Shown here in pieces: positions 29,013-40,302 of a DNA stretch of 64,000 nucleotides. The position numbers and the translations under genes were made by a program. Source of the DNA: Leptidea sinapis. Its lineage: Eukaryota; Arthropoda; Insecta; Lepidoptera; Pieridae. The stretch's first letter is position 1. Every line of letters begins with the position of its first letter. The notes beneath the pieces were generated by a model. That model saw only the letters and a list, made by a program, of their open reading frames with translations. It was not told the origin of the DNA and did not search any database. Location: positions 3,224,001 through 3,288,000 of the forward strand of contig NC_066301.1 of assembly GCF_905404315.1 (NCBI RefSeq), given 5' to 3'.

Positions 29013-29774
29013 TTATATTACCATTTGACATTACCTACTAATGTAATGTCAATAATATTATGAGCCAAGGAATAATTAAAAGAAAATAATTGGTTCACTA
29101 ATTGTTCAACTAGTTTAGCAATAGGTAAACTTTCCAAGTGATTCCCAACTGGCGCACCATCAGCTTTTATGTTTTAGTTAGAAGTATAATAAGAATAGCG
29201 AAGTTGATAAATTATTTATTATAAGTACACTTCTTTTGTTTCTTTCAAAGTATTATTACACCGAAGACTAGTGTATTAATTACGATACTTCGCGACTTCG
29301 TCCGCGTATAGCAAATTTGGAATTGAAGATTATCTAATGTCCTGTTACAGTTTCGGTTCCCGTTTTCGCTCCCGTTCCCAACATATTATATGAATCTTAT
29401 TTACAGGAAGATTGCTTCCTGAAAATCAATATTTATCTGTACTCACTACTTTACACCAATATACGCCTCAAAATGAATTACAGTTTTCTTTTATCAACCT
29501 GTATAACAACAGTAAACATTGACATTTCAAGAAAACTCTTTAGATATTTGTTTTACCTATTTGAAAATAATTTATATTTAATTAATATTGGTAGATTGAA
29601 ATATACTTATTTTATAACTTTTTTATTATGATTTAATAATTCAGAACTGTGACCTCTTTCCACTTGAGTCGCCTATCTATCACGAAGATGTCCTACTGTT
29701 CTATAGATTTTTTACTTTACTGCAGGTGTTTGTTTTGTTTAAAGTGTACATAATTTATTCTAACAAAACCAATC
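29013..29774. other. No gene recognised
   Basis: Contains a short repeat remnant ACTTCGCGACTTCGTCCGCG at about 29287. Otherwise AT-rich. Confidence 0.35.
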
Positions 29775-30010
29775 TCATCTACAATACTGTAATTACATAA
29801 AATTGAAACTATCATTACGGGGAAGCGTACCAAGAATACTGGCAGCATTACCGTGTTGGATAGCTAAGCTGATCCATTGACCGTAATAGCTGCCAGCGCT
29901 TGGGTTTCCAGTAGTCCTATTGAGGCGAGCAGATAGTACTTTGTACATTCTTCGCGCCTCTGGGCCCCACGGGCCAAGTGTCTGAACACCATACGCCACA
30001 AACATGTAAT
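29775..30010 (-). pseudogene. Family U: C-terminus of a retroelement polyprotein
   Basis: The frame 29793..30005 (minus) reads TLGPWGPEARRMYKVLSARL then NRTTGNPSAGSYYGQWISLA and GNAASILGTLPRNDSFNFM. The same module with the same end occurs at 31911..32117. GPWG and QRISLAIQRGNAAS-type C-termini are found on arthropod retroelement polyproteins (from memory; clade not assigned). Here QR has become QW. Confidence 0.6.
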
Positions 30011-30295
30011 ACTCACAGTATCACAAGATCTGTTTAAATGAATTTCAATAACACTTAACCGATTGCTAAATTTAACAGAAATTGGTGAAGTATTTGTAAA
30101 ACTATAGAGTACTGGTAGACCTAAAAATTTCGTACGAAAATCGAATTCCGAAATGCCTGTGTAAACAATATACAAGACGAAAGCAGTATTGGGCTTAGAT
30201 AAAAATAAATATTCATTACAAAAGTGAAATATTAGAGAAGCCCCTACATAGATAGCGGCATGCCTATCGGTAGTTGGAGAATAATAATAATATTG
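30011..30295. other. Unassigned, possibly more of a retroelement
   Basis: A minus-strand frame runs through part of it (to 30301) but overlaps family U in another frame. No motif recognised. Confidence 0.25.
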
Positions 30296-30490
30296 ACACA
30301 CTTTTTACACAAATTATCTTGCCCCAAATTAGGCATATATAGCCTGTGTTATGGGTTGCAATACAACGATATATTTAATACAATATACTTACTTAAACAT
30401 ACATAAATACATATAAAAATCAATGACTCTGAAACAAACATCCATATTCATCATATAAATGCTTCCCATAGTGGGATCGCTAACCACTCG
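30296..30490 (-). mobile_element. SINE family S, B box lost
   Basis: Minus strand: CCGAGTGGTTAGCGATCCCA (A-box part), then ATTTATATGATGAATATGGA, TTTGGGGCAAGATAATTTGT and the tail CAATATTATTATTATT. The anticodon and B-box part is missing. Confidence 0.7.
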
Positions 30491-30496
30491 GCATAA

Positions 30497-30745
30497 AAGG
30501 CATTTATTTTCTCAAAATTGATTCCTTTAGAATTCTTTTTGATGTCAATTCTTATGCTACTAGATACTACTACCGCTTCGGAAACAAATGGCGCTCTGAG
30601 AGAGAAGAAGCGGCGCAAGAAACTCTCCCAGCATTCTTTTTTTTGCGCTCTTTTCAATAAAAATATACAATATTGTACAGTCATTTCTATCGCTACAAAA
30701 TAATCACAATCTAGTCCCAGGCTGTCCGGCTATAGGTCGTAGAAT
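30497..30745 (-). mobile_element. LINE 3' UTR, family V
   Basis: Minus strand: GAATGCTGGGAGAGTTTCTT, GCGCCGCTTCTTCTCTCTCA, GCCATTTGTTTCCGAAGCGG, then GACATCAAAAAGAATTCTAA and GAGAAAATAAATGCC. The hairpin 30596..30631 (9-bp stem) carries the TTTCTTGC..TTCTT loop also found in families E and F. A related copy lies at 37610..37800 (plus). Confidence 0.65.
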
Positions 30746-31855
30746 GTAACTTAATTGTTCACTACTTAATTACTACCGTTGGGTTATTATCACATCTTAA
30801 TTTGAATGAAAATATTTGAATTAAGTTTTGAGTCAAGAATACTTTTAACTTATTAGCCCCTTAATAGAGTAATCGTTCTATTTTTTTATCGAAAATAATT
30901 TTCTGGTTCAGATCTCATTTCAAGCGGAAGAAGTTTTAAATGGCGTTTGGAAGTCACGCCAAGTTCAGTTAATTAGTTCTGTCGCTTCGTTCCATTTGTA
31001 AAGATTTGAATATTCGACTAAGTAATTAACTTTGAATTGAATATTTATGTTTACTAAATTATCTTATAGTTCACTCTATCATTTAGAACTTTTTGAGAAA
31101 ATAAAACATTAAAATTCAACAATTTGTAATTTAGTAATTTTATGTAAAAAAATTTGACAAAAATCCATAATTAATAAAATATAAGAATTTATATATATTT
31201 AAAAATAACTCAAACTTAGCAACTAGACAGAAATTTATCTCGCTTTTATGCCCCTTTCTCCCTATTTGTTCCACTTAAAATTTAAACTTAATTTAGAATA
31301 AAATAAAATATTGATCGAATAAATAAGATTATTAAATTATAAAGTAAATTTGTATTTCTTATGGAAAAGTTTTTATTTTACAACATACAGATTATATATG
31401 ATAATATATGAGGTTATAACCTCGATTATAAACTAATTTTCATTAACACGCATTATTTCTTAATGGAATTTCCAATAATCATATTTTTAAAGTCATATTA
31501 TCAATAATGATTATAAATATTTCTAACTGAAGTCCAACTTTTAAAATAAAACATAAAATTTTCTTTGTCTTATTAGTGCACAAGAGAAAATGACAGTTTG
31601 AGGAAAGTTAGTGAAACTTTTATGAGCTCTAGTTTATTTTATAGTCAGCAGTCGTAAGTCGTAACAACAAGTTAATTTTCTAGCTTTCTTAATGAACTTT
31701 TATAACAGGGAGAGTATCAATTTTGTTCCATGTTTAAAACTTATAAATGCGGTTGGATAAATAGCTGGGGGGGGGGAAGCGGGGCAGGCATCCAATATAG
31801 ATCAAAGGCTTGTTCAGCTATCATTTTTTTTAATTAGCCAGCTAAATAACGGCTG
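30746..31855. other. No gene recognised; G10 run at 31768
   Basis: 30760..30825 resembles a LINE tail (TGAATGAAAATATTTGAATT). The rest is AT-rich with one G homopolymer. Confidence 0.35.
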
Positions 31856-31859
31856 ATTG

Positions 31860-32190
31860 GCTAAATATTTAATCAAAACAAATCTTATAACTATATTTAC
31901 AATACTACGACTACATAAAATTAAAACTATCATTACGTGGAAGCGTACCAAGAATACTGGCAGCATTACCGCGTTGGATAGCAAGGCTGATCCGTTGACC
32001 GAAATAGTTGCCAGCGCTTGGGTTTCCAGTAGCCTTATTGAGGCGCGAAGATAGTATTTTGAACATTCTCCGCGCCTCTGGGCCCCACGGGCCAAGTGTC
32101 TCGACACCAAACGGCACAAAGATGTATGACCCACTGAGACCAATATATTTGCGACGCTTGCTGTCTTCGGCAGTCGAAGCAGCAAGCTAA
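31860..32190 (-). pseudogene. Family U: C-terminus of a retroelement polyprotein
   Basis: The frame 31911..32117 (minus) reads MPFGVETLGPWGPEARRMFK, LNKATGNPSAGNYFGQRISL and AIQRGNAASILGTLPRNDSF, stop, then a tail toward 31860. It is closer to consensus than 29775..30010 and shows that this frame, not the longer overlapping one at 31814..32185, is the coding one. Confidence 0.65.
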
Positions 32191-32233
32191 ATATTAACTG
32201 AACGAAACTTAAGAATAGGGTAAGAGCGATTTT

Positions 32234-32425
32234 GCACTACGTCCGATCAGAGTCCGATCCGTATCCTTGAAAACACGGTTCGAAGTAGTCTTAGAACTAT
32301 TTCTACAGTTGACGGAAAGAAATCGGATGACGGATCTAGTGCGTAAACTACCATAGAAATAGTTCTACGACTATTCCGGACCGTGTTTTCACGGATACGG
32401 ATCGGACTCTTATCGGACGTAGTGC
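32234..32425. mobile_element. MITE with long terminal inverted repeats, 192 bp
   Basis: 32234..32313 and 32352..32425 are near-perfect reverse complements, starting GCACTACGTCCGAT and including GAGTCCGATCCGTATCC and GAAAACACGG. The central loop is about 38 bases. No frame. Transposase superfamily not assigned. Confidence 0.85.
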
Positions 32426-32699
32426 GAAAGACCTCTTAAAATGATACAAACGTAAATGTTTTTTAATAAAAATTATGTTATGTTATATTTACTTTATACT
32501 TGATTTTAGTTTTGCTCATTGGTTTAAGACTATTTTGATTCTGATTATGTATGAGTAGAAATATTATGAAAGTAATATTATAAAACCTAGATATTTATAG
32601 CCTATACCCGCTTAAAACCTAATCTTAATCTAAGGAATTATAACCTCAATCGAGCGATTTGATAATTTTTTTATAGGTATCAAACTGCTATTTACTATT
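32426..32699. other. No gene recognised
   Basis: AT-rich spacer. Confidence 0.4.
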
Positions 32700-33175
32700 C
32701 TAGGTAGAATGTCGTAGCGTCCCGGAAACACCGCACAAGGAAGTTTATTCCACAACTTTGTAGTACGTAGAAGAAAACTCCTTGAATCCGCACTTTGGAG
32801 GACCGCCACACATCCAGATGGTGGGGATGATATCCTAACTTGTGGCGTGTCATGCGAAGTTGGAATTCAGTGGCAGGAATCAGGTGAAACAGCTCTTTGG
32901 AACATAATGATGTGATAAATGCGGTAGAAGACACACGATGTCTCTACGCATCGCCAAGTGGCTAGAAGTATTGCCATGCTCTATTTATGACGACCAACTT
33001 CTTCAAAGCCAATTTGGCTTTGCTCTCTTTAGATGGCCGTGGATACTAGGCGAGGCTGTAAGGGAAGTGTTGTCGAAGAACGGTGATACAACAAATGGGG
33101 TTTTAGAAATGACATCAAATAGAACTCTAAAGGAATTAATTTTGAGAAAATAAATGCAATTTATGCCTTTCATTG
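32700..33175 (+). mobile_element. Chimeric non-autonomous element, copy 1 (family A antisense joined to family V tail)
   Basis: 32700..33103 is a minus-strand family A fragment with two deletions: around ASPSIGILGLEIS, and from AHILALYKA to RLDH. At 33104 it joins the plus-strand family V end GAAATGACATCAAATAGAAC..GAGAAAATAAATGC. The same junction and the same main deletion occur at 34606..35230 in opposite orientation. Strand given is that of the family V tail. Confidence 0.7.
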
Positions 33176-33544
33176 TTATGTTTAATGGTAGCAATTTATA
33201 AGTATAAGAAAGTACTTATAAGTACCTATAAGATAGGTTTTATATCAATTTTAAGGTTTTAAGCGATATTTCATACAATTATAAATTACCTATCCGAAGA
33301 ATTTAATAACGATATTATAATTTTATCGTTAATAATAATAATTTAATAGATATATTCACAGATAATCTTAATTTCTTAATTTATATCAAGTTAAGTGGCA
33401 GCCTCAGACTAATATCACAAGGGTACCTCCCAAAAATAGAACTATAATATTTTCTCGGGTGATCCAGTATTTCACGGGCGAATCTGCTTCAAATTATCAA
33501 TATAAAGTGAGATGTCTGATAACTATGTTTTTACTTTATAATTA
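33176..33544. other. No gene recognised
   Basis: AT-rich. Confidence 0.4.
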
Positions 33545-33770
33545 ATTTTTTTTTTACTTACTTGTGTAAGGCATTTAGTAATTGCGTTTGAGTATTTTTG
33601 TTGCATCACTTTCAATATGTTGTTATTGAAATGATTTGTAAATTTAATTGAAAATAAGAACTTATGATACCATTCAATTTTGAAAAGAGCAACCTTAGAG
33701 TTTCTTGCTCGTTCTTCTCTAAGGAAATCTGCCTGCTGTATGAAAACTGACATTTATCTACGAAATAAAA
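33545..33770 (+). mobile_element. LINE 3' UTR, family E type
   Basis: Parallels 38390..38580: ACTTACTTGTGTAAGGCATT, GAGTATTTTTGTTGCATCAC, TTGAAATGATTTGTAAAT and AGAGTTTCTTGCTCGTTCTT. It contains a perfect 8-bp stem 33693..33700 / 33717..33724. Confidence 0.65.
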
Positions 33771-34605
33771 TATTTTTTTATTTGATTAGACATTATAATA
33801 ATAATTTTAACCTAAAGCACTTTAGAACTTCATAACCTATAGCTGAAAGTGTATCTCGCTTTATTTAGTTATTCAAAATCATAACGGCTTTTAAACAAAA
33901 TGATTGCATTTTATAAAATACCAGACACTACTGAAGGCATTGAAAATACTATAAATTTATTCTCATAGAACAGTAGAACATAAATGATTTATCTTTTATA
34001 ACATTAGATTGATATATTTTACAAGAGAGACTAACAATTAATGCAACTCTAGTAATAATTAAAGTAATGGAGTTGGTCTATAGTTCTGTTCAGCTCCGAA
34101 ACCGCTACAAACAGACGCTGTCATTTATATAGAAAGTACTTGTTGATCATTCAAAGTACAATAAATCGTGAATGTATATAAGTTGGGAGTTTTTTTGTAT
34201 TTCCCATTTTATAATATAGGTAATAGCTATTATAAAATTTATATTTACATACATTGCATACAATAATAAGTCCAGAATGAGGAAATTAAAGTATTTTTTA
34301 AACTTAAGCAAATATGTCAAGACCATACAGCCCTATCTTCTGTCAAAATAAAATGTGAATTACCTATGAACCTCATTTCGATACTAAGATTGATTTTAAT
34401 TTGAATATAGCGGGGATCGGGTTATATAAATTTTATTTTATTATATTCAATACATTTAGATATAGAAATAATAAAAATATATATAGAAAAATCCATAAGA
34501 ACTTATCATAATTATGATTGTAAACTTTATGTTAGCGGGTTTTATTTCGCCTTCCTTACCAACTTCCTACCAATCCTTTATTAAATTTCTGCTATTGAAC
34601 AAAAC
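33771..34605. other. No gene recognised
   Basis: AT-rich. Confidence 0.4.
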
Positions 34606-35230
34606 CATTAAAGGTATAAAAATGCATTTATTTTCTCAAAATTAATTAAACTAGAATTCTATTTGATGTCATTTCTAAAACCCCATATTTTCTCGTATCA
34701 CAGCTCTTCGACAACACTTACAGCCTCGCCTATTGCCAATTCCGCGGCTATCTGGAGAGCAAAGCCAAATTGGCTTCAAAGAAGCTGGTCGACATAAATA
34801 GAGCACGGCAATACTTCAAGCCGTTTGGCGTTGCGTAGACATCGCTTCGTAGTGTGTCTTCTACCGCATTTATCACGCGTAGTGTTCCAAACAGCTGTTT
34901 CACCTGATCCCTGCCACCGAATTCCAACTTCGCATGACTCGCCACAAGTTAGGATATCATCCCCACCATCTGGACGTGTAGCGGTCCTCCAGAGTGCGGT
35001 TTTCAAGGAGTTTTCTTCTACGTACTACAAAGCTGTGGAATAAACTTCCTTGTGCGGTGTTCCCGGGAGGAAACGACATGGGTACCTTCAAAAATAGCGC
35101 GTTCACCATTCTTAAAGACAGGCAAAGCTCCTGTGATTCCTCTGGTATTGCAAGAGAATGTGGGCGGCGGTGATTACTTAACACCAGGTGACCCGTACGC
35201 TCGTTTGTTCTCCTTTTCCATAACAAAAAA
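34606..35230 (-). mobile_element. Chimeric non-autonomous element, copy 2
   Basis: 34606..34682 is the family V tail on the minus strand. At TTTCTAAAACCCCAT it joins a plus-strand family A fragment with the same main deletion as copy 1 (YFKP joined to GVA) and the variant LVDI for LGVI. This copy keeps the whole family A 3' end (GATTACTTAACACCAGGTGA, CCATAACAAAAAATG). Confidence 0.7.
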
Positions 35231-35825
35231 TGTACTATAAATTTACGTTACTACTAAGTTTATGAACAAAACGCAAATGGTAGTGGCACTCAGTTGCAAA
35301 TATCTGGCCACAAACCGGATAGTTTCATGGCCCACAATTTGCATGCGGTTGGAGCGTAGCCATATAACCCCCGCGCCCCTAATCGTCTACAAGCACCAAT
35401 TTGTACGAAGCATCTAACATGGTACTTTTTAAATTAAAATGTGTCTCTGTCATTTGGAATTTTATTGTTACTGCAGTTTATATTTACTTTTTATAAATAA
35501 GTTTATTGATATATGTTTAGTGACGAGCTCTTAACCCAGCAGTTATTGACCCTCTCTAAGAATGAATGAATAATAGTTTGTTTCCGAGCTATCTGTGTTT
35601 ATATAATATGTTGAAGATAATATATGTATTATTATGAATAAAAATGAACTAGTGTATTATATTGCTGCTGACCGCTAAGCTCAAGGCCATCTGGAACGAT
35701 TTGACTAATATATTTTTCATAAACAGATATTTGCTATATATAATATGCGATAGCGTTGCCATGCGTAGGTACTCTTTAATCTATATCACTTATAGAGTAT
35801 GCTAAAATACTCTTTTTACACAATA
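35231..35825. other. No gene recognised
   Basis: A GC-richer patch at 35280..35400 has no recognised frame. Confidence 0.35.
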
Positions 35826-35879
35826 TTTACAATACTATTGCCAGTCATGTAATATTTATTTTATTTTTAACACTATGCC

Positions 35880-36015
35880 CCAAACTAGGCATAGCCTGTA
35901 CTACGCATTCAAGACCATCCATATTCATCATATAAATGATTGCACCTACCAGGATTCGAACGCGGGACCTCCAGCTTAGTAGTCAGGGTCACTACCCATT
36001 CGGCTATATCGGTCG
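35880..36015 (-). mobile_element. SINE family S, shortened body
   Basis: Minus strand: GATATAGCCGAATGGGTAGT (A box), GCGTTCGAATCCTGGTAGG (B box), ATTTATATGATGAATATGGA, then a deletion and TAGTTTGGGGCATAGTG. Confidence 0.75.
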
Positions 36016-36662
36016 ATATATTATGCAAACCCATTTTATTTTTATAATTATATTATATTTAAAAATAATTTTTGTAATCAAATCTACACTATTTTTTTTT
36101 TATAAAAGTCGGTAATAATATGAGGTAACTTTCCAGTTTGTAACTTTCTTCATGAATGAATATGTATAGAACTATTAGACTTATCTCATTAAAAAATGAA
36201 ATCATTGATCAATCTCTTCAAACTGTAAGAGTAATATAAGAATTTCACTGAACAATCAAGCATTTGCATACATATAATATACGTATCGCACCGCGCGACG
36301 TACGAAGTATGAAGCATAACAACTGTCCACTGGGACTTCGTTTTGATGAGTATAATACAAGTTGCGCTAAAACGGTTTGCAAAATTGGGTAATGGTACTA
36401 TCAAACTCATTTTATTCAGGCAAATGTTACAGTTTAGAATGCCTTACTAATACAATGTATTCTAGCTGGATTTGGAAATATTAAAATTTAATTCTGTTGT
36501 CATTTTAATTGTTCACATAATAGGCGTGATCTAAGACTTGAAATAAAGGATAAAATAATAAAAATTTAAAATTCTATACAGTTTGTCGACTCAGCTAGTG
36601 ATGTATGTTTTCAATATAACAGTGACTGGTAATTATTATGGTTTCGTTTAATATATTATCGG
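36016..36662. other. No gene recognised
   Basis: AT-rich. Confidence 0.4.
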
Positions 36663-36915
36663 TTGTCATCATTATCCGCTGGAAGACGCTGCTGGACAAA
36701 GGCCTCGCCCAAAGATCTCCACGACGATAGGTCCTGCGGTGCCCTCATGCAGCGTATTCCGGCGATCTTGACCTGATCGTTGGTCCATCTTGTGGCGGCC
36801 CTACCAACACTGGGTCTTCCGGTACGTGGTCGCCATTTGAAGACTTTTCTGTCCCAACAGCCATCTGTCCGTCGAACTATGAGCCCTACCCACTGCCACT
36901 TCAGTTTCGCAATAA
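36663..36915 (-). mobile_element. RTE-type LINE 3' end
   Basis: Minus strand: KLKWQWVGLIVRRTDGCWDR, KVFKWRPRTGRPSVGRAATR, WTNDQVKIAG, LSSWRSLGEAFVQQRL, ending at GATAATGATGACAACC. This is the RTE tail module and 3' end; 5'-truncated. Relatives at 28.1, 48.6 and 50.5 kb. Confidence 0.8.
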
Positions 36916-37265
36916 CTGCGAAATTTGTGTTTACATTGGTATGATATTATTACACTATAGGCTGTGTTTGTGTATAGGTTTTATGTCTAACGGTTATAAT
37001 AATTTTTACACAGAATTCTAGTCACTATAGCAATACTTTACAGTTGACTTTAAACTAAGTTCTTTAGTCGGATATCTGCGGACTGGAAGATAGATCGGCT
37101 CTAGGTCAACAGAGACCAAACTCACTCCGTACAGAGTTATAGTATCTATCTCGTGGTTCAATGTAAACTGAAAGCTTTCATGAACTATCCGAAATTGTAG
37201 CGTTTTAGCACCTGCTATTATGAACTTTCAAACTGGGGCAAACTTTCATTGTATTGGATTATAAA
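36916..37265. other. No gene recognised
   Basis: AT-rich. Confidence 0.4.
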
Positions 37266-37269
37266 TAAT

Positions 37270-37362
37270 GTATCAAATGAAATCGCATTTCGCTGAGGAC
37301 TAACGATCAGGCAGTCCCTGATCCACGCTTAGAGTGGACTTTTGCAACATTAGGAAAATCTA
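37270..37362 (+). pseudogene. Remnant of the 5' end of a family A-like ORF2
   Basis: CTTAGAGTGGACTTTTGCAA, CATTAGGAAAATCTACTCGA encodes LRVDFCNIRKIYSN, matching LNVDFCNIRGIHSN at the start of the family A endonuclease. A 5' fragment without the rest is rare among LINE remains. Confidence 0.55.
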
Positions 37363-37609
37363 CTCGAATATCATGAACATTTTAACTAAGTTATTAGTCA
37401 ATATTTACATTTCAAACATACCAATAACCCATTTTTCTTAAATTTATTTTTTCCTTTATATTAAACACGGACTCCGATGAAAACTGATCCTAAAAATATT
37501 CGCATACATGACAGATACTAATTCTTTTCTTAAAAGAGTATCATCACTCTAACAATCAAAATTTTATAACCTTTATTAGAGGTTAAGGAACATTGGAATT
37601 TCATTGTAT

Positions 37610-37800
37610 ATTTTAATTAAAAGAGCGCAAAAAAAGAATACTGGGAGAGTTCTTTCAGAGCGCCATTTGTTTCCGAAGCAGCAGTAGTATTTGAAATGAC
37701 ATCAAAAAGAATTCTAAAGGAATCAATTAATTGATAAATTAAATATAAATGAACAAATTAATTTAACAAAATAAATGCCTTTTTCATTGGACTAAAAATT
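37610..37800 (+). mobile_element. LINE 3' UTR, family V
   Basis: Plus strand: AAGAGCGCAAAAAAAGAATA, CTGGGAGAGTTCTTTCAGAG, CCATTTGTTTCCGAAGCAGC, TGACATCAAAAAGAATTCTA and AAATGCC. The hairpin loop is shortened. Confidence 0.65.
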
Positions 37801-38265
37801 TCATACTATTTATTCGAGAAATAATTATTCATTCACAGAGTATATTATAGTATATTTCTACAGCTCATTGTATCCCAAAGGGATATCTCTTGATATCAAT
37901 TATTTTATCATTCGAGATGTGTTAAAAATGCAGACTCGAGTATATCAAAAACTTAAATTTAGTATAATTTATAGGCCACGGTTGTCTTTTTTTAGCCCAA
38001 AAGTTTTGACTCCCTTGTCTTGGCATGAAATCATATAGTATTTGTTTTCTGCTTCTTCTTAGTATTTATTCGTCCATCGCTGGAGGTTCATGCGTTTCAT
38101 TTTATTTCTGGGGCATACTATACGGCTGTATGGCTTGGAAAAATAATACTAATTAATAAAAATAAAATAACGTTTGATGCTAAACGTTCTACAAAGCTAC
38201 TACAATTAAAAACGGCACTTTTTACTGATCCAAATATATTTATCAATACAGGGGGTATGTGTTTT
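37801..38265. other. No gene recognised
   Basis: AT-rich. Confidence 0.4.
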
Positions 38266-38267
38266 CA

Positions 38268-40302
38268 TAAAAAATTCAAAATTCAAAATTCAAAAACACT
38301 TTATTCATGTAGGTCACAAAAATGACACTTATGAATGTCAAAAAAAATATATAAATATTGTTTCTTTTTGAATTTACCGCTACTTCGTAAAGGATTGAGC
38401 TAATGAGAAGAAGTAAGCAAGAAACTCATTGCCACTCTTTTAAGTCAACATTTACATTTTAGTTGTTTAATAAATCATTTCAATTACAATATATGCAAAG
38501 TGACGCAACAAAAATACTCAAAAGTCAAAAACTGAAAGGCTTACATGAGTAAGTCAAAAAAAGAAAAAAAAAAGTAAATTAATACTTATAAACACAAGAG
38601 TTATTGAGTATATTAGATGCATCAATCCACACATACCGTAAATAAATAGAGGCATTATGTGAGCATTTCATAAAATAAAATATATAATAACTTTAAGTTT
38701 AAAGGAAATAATAATAATAAAAAAACACATCAAGCAGACCTCCCGGTAACAAGATCATCCAGCCCCCACGAGTAGCACCCGTTCACGAGAATGACGCATG
38801 GACCAGCCATCGCCTCCCTCGACCATATTTTAGGGAAGGGAACGACCCGCCCCACGTCGCCGCCACAAGCAGAGGCATTTAAGCGAGCATGACGATACCT
38901 GCCACGAGAAATCTACCGAATAACAAAACAATTCAAGTTCATCTACATATTATGCAATACTTACTAAATGCCTCTACTTACAATTTTGTTTCAAATTACA
39001 TAACTCATGATATTGATTATTAAAATTGATTAAAAAACAGAAACAATATTAATATTTAAATTATATAACCATAATGACATTTATCAAACTAAGACAGACA
39101 TGTAACAGCCCAGCAGCTCAGTCCCAAGGGTTCTTTAGATCCAGATATTCAGATATTTTATAGTACCCTTTTGTATACAACTTTTTCTTTAGCACTGATT
39201 TATATTCATTTAAAGGTAAGTTCTGAATGTCAATAGGGACCTTATTATAAAAACGTATACACAGACCTCTGAATGAAGTTGTGACTTTTTGGAGTCGACT
39301 TCCATGAACAGCAAGCCTATCCCTATTTCTAGTATTGACATTATGAGTGTCACTAATTTTTTTAAACGATTTTTTTTTTTTTTTACATAAACAATGTCAA
39401 AGTCAAAACTTTTATTTCCTTAAATTTTTCCCTTAGTGACACTCTTGGTCCTAATTTATAGATGGCACGAATAGCTCGCTTCTGCAGTGTGAAAATGGTG
39501 TTAACATCGGCAGCATGTCCCCAAAGTAAAACACCGTATGTCATCAGACTATGAAAATAGCTGAAGTAGACCAACCTCGCGGTATTTTCATCCGTAAGTT
39601 GCCGAATTTTTTTAACTGCGTATGCTGCAGAACTAAGCTTTTTCGCCAAATTCATAATATGATGACCCCACTGAAGTTTGGTATCTAAGGAAATCCCTAA
39701 AAATACGGTTGTATCTACATGTTTCAACTCATCGTCTTTTACTACAGTATTTGTGTCAACCTGTCTAACATTAGGCAGGGAAAATTTAATACATTTGTTT
39801 TTTTTTCATTAAGAAGGAGATTATTCGTAGTGAACCATTCCACTACTTTGGATATAGCATTGTTCACGTCATCACAAGCAGTATGCTGTCTATGTAGTTT
39901 AAAAAGTAAAGAAGTATCATCTGCAAACAATACTATCTCATGTTTATTTTGTACAAAGTATGGTAAATCATTTATATATACAAGGAATAGGAATGGCCCA
40001 AGAATCTTACCCTGTGGAACGCCCATGGTAATGGGAGATCCAGCCGACCTCTTACTGTTCACTTCAACCATCTGAAACCTGTTGCCCAAATAAGACTTCA
40101 GAAGGCCAAGTGCTTCTCCATTGATACCATAATGATGTAGTTTCCTGATTAAGATTTCATGATGAACACAGTCGATCATGCCGATCGTCAATGCCTTGGA
40201 TAAATCACAGAAAATACCAACGGCATCCTGACAACTATCCCAGGCTTCAAAAATTTACTGAATAAGCTCAACACCAGCATCTGTTGTTGAGCGATCATAA
40301 CA
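38268..40302 (-). mobile_element. LINE family E, 5'-truncated, with a long 3' UTR
   Basis: Minus strand: RT part (39383..40302), a C-terminal part after an A/T-run insertion at about 39370 (NVNTRNRDRLAVHGSRLQK, YNKVPIDIQNLPL, stop near 39115), then a 3' UTR of about 845 bases. The UTR ends in tandem GAATTTT repeats at 38268..38300. The UTR holds the stem 38402..38407 / 38425..38430 and a GC-rich block at about 38740..38900. Confidence 0.8.
39383..40302 (-). pseudogene. Reverse transcriptase of family E, broken
   Basis: In order: CYDRSTTDAG, a disrupted motif A (VGIFCDLSKAL..CVHHEIL), GVPQGKILGPFLFLVYINDL (motif B), IVLFADDTSL (catalytic FADD), then FLGISLDTKLQWGHHI and LVYFSYFHSLMTYGVLLWG. 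A frame change near 39740 and another at the poly-A/T insertion split it. The endonuclease is missing. Jockey/CR1-group RT; inactive. Confidence 0.8.

Noticed and set aside
30451..30684. 77-codon frame over the family V UTR (RAPFVSEAVVV)
   Set aside because: It is part of a LINE 3' UTR with a conserved hairpin, and the copy at 37.6 kb does not keep the frame beyond a short stretch.
31814..32185. 123-codon minus-strand frame (starts MLLRLPKTAS)
   Set aside because: The overlapping frame with GPWGPEARR and QRISLAIQRGNAAS is conserved in another copy; this one is not.
33523..33753. 76-codon minus-strand frame
   Set aside because: Antisense to a LINE 3' UTR copy; no motif.
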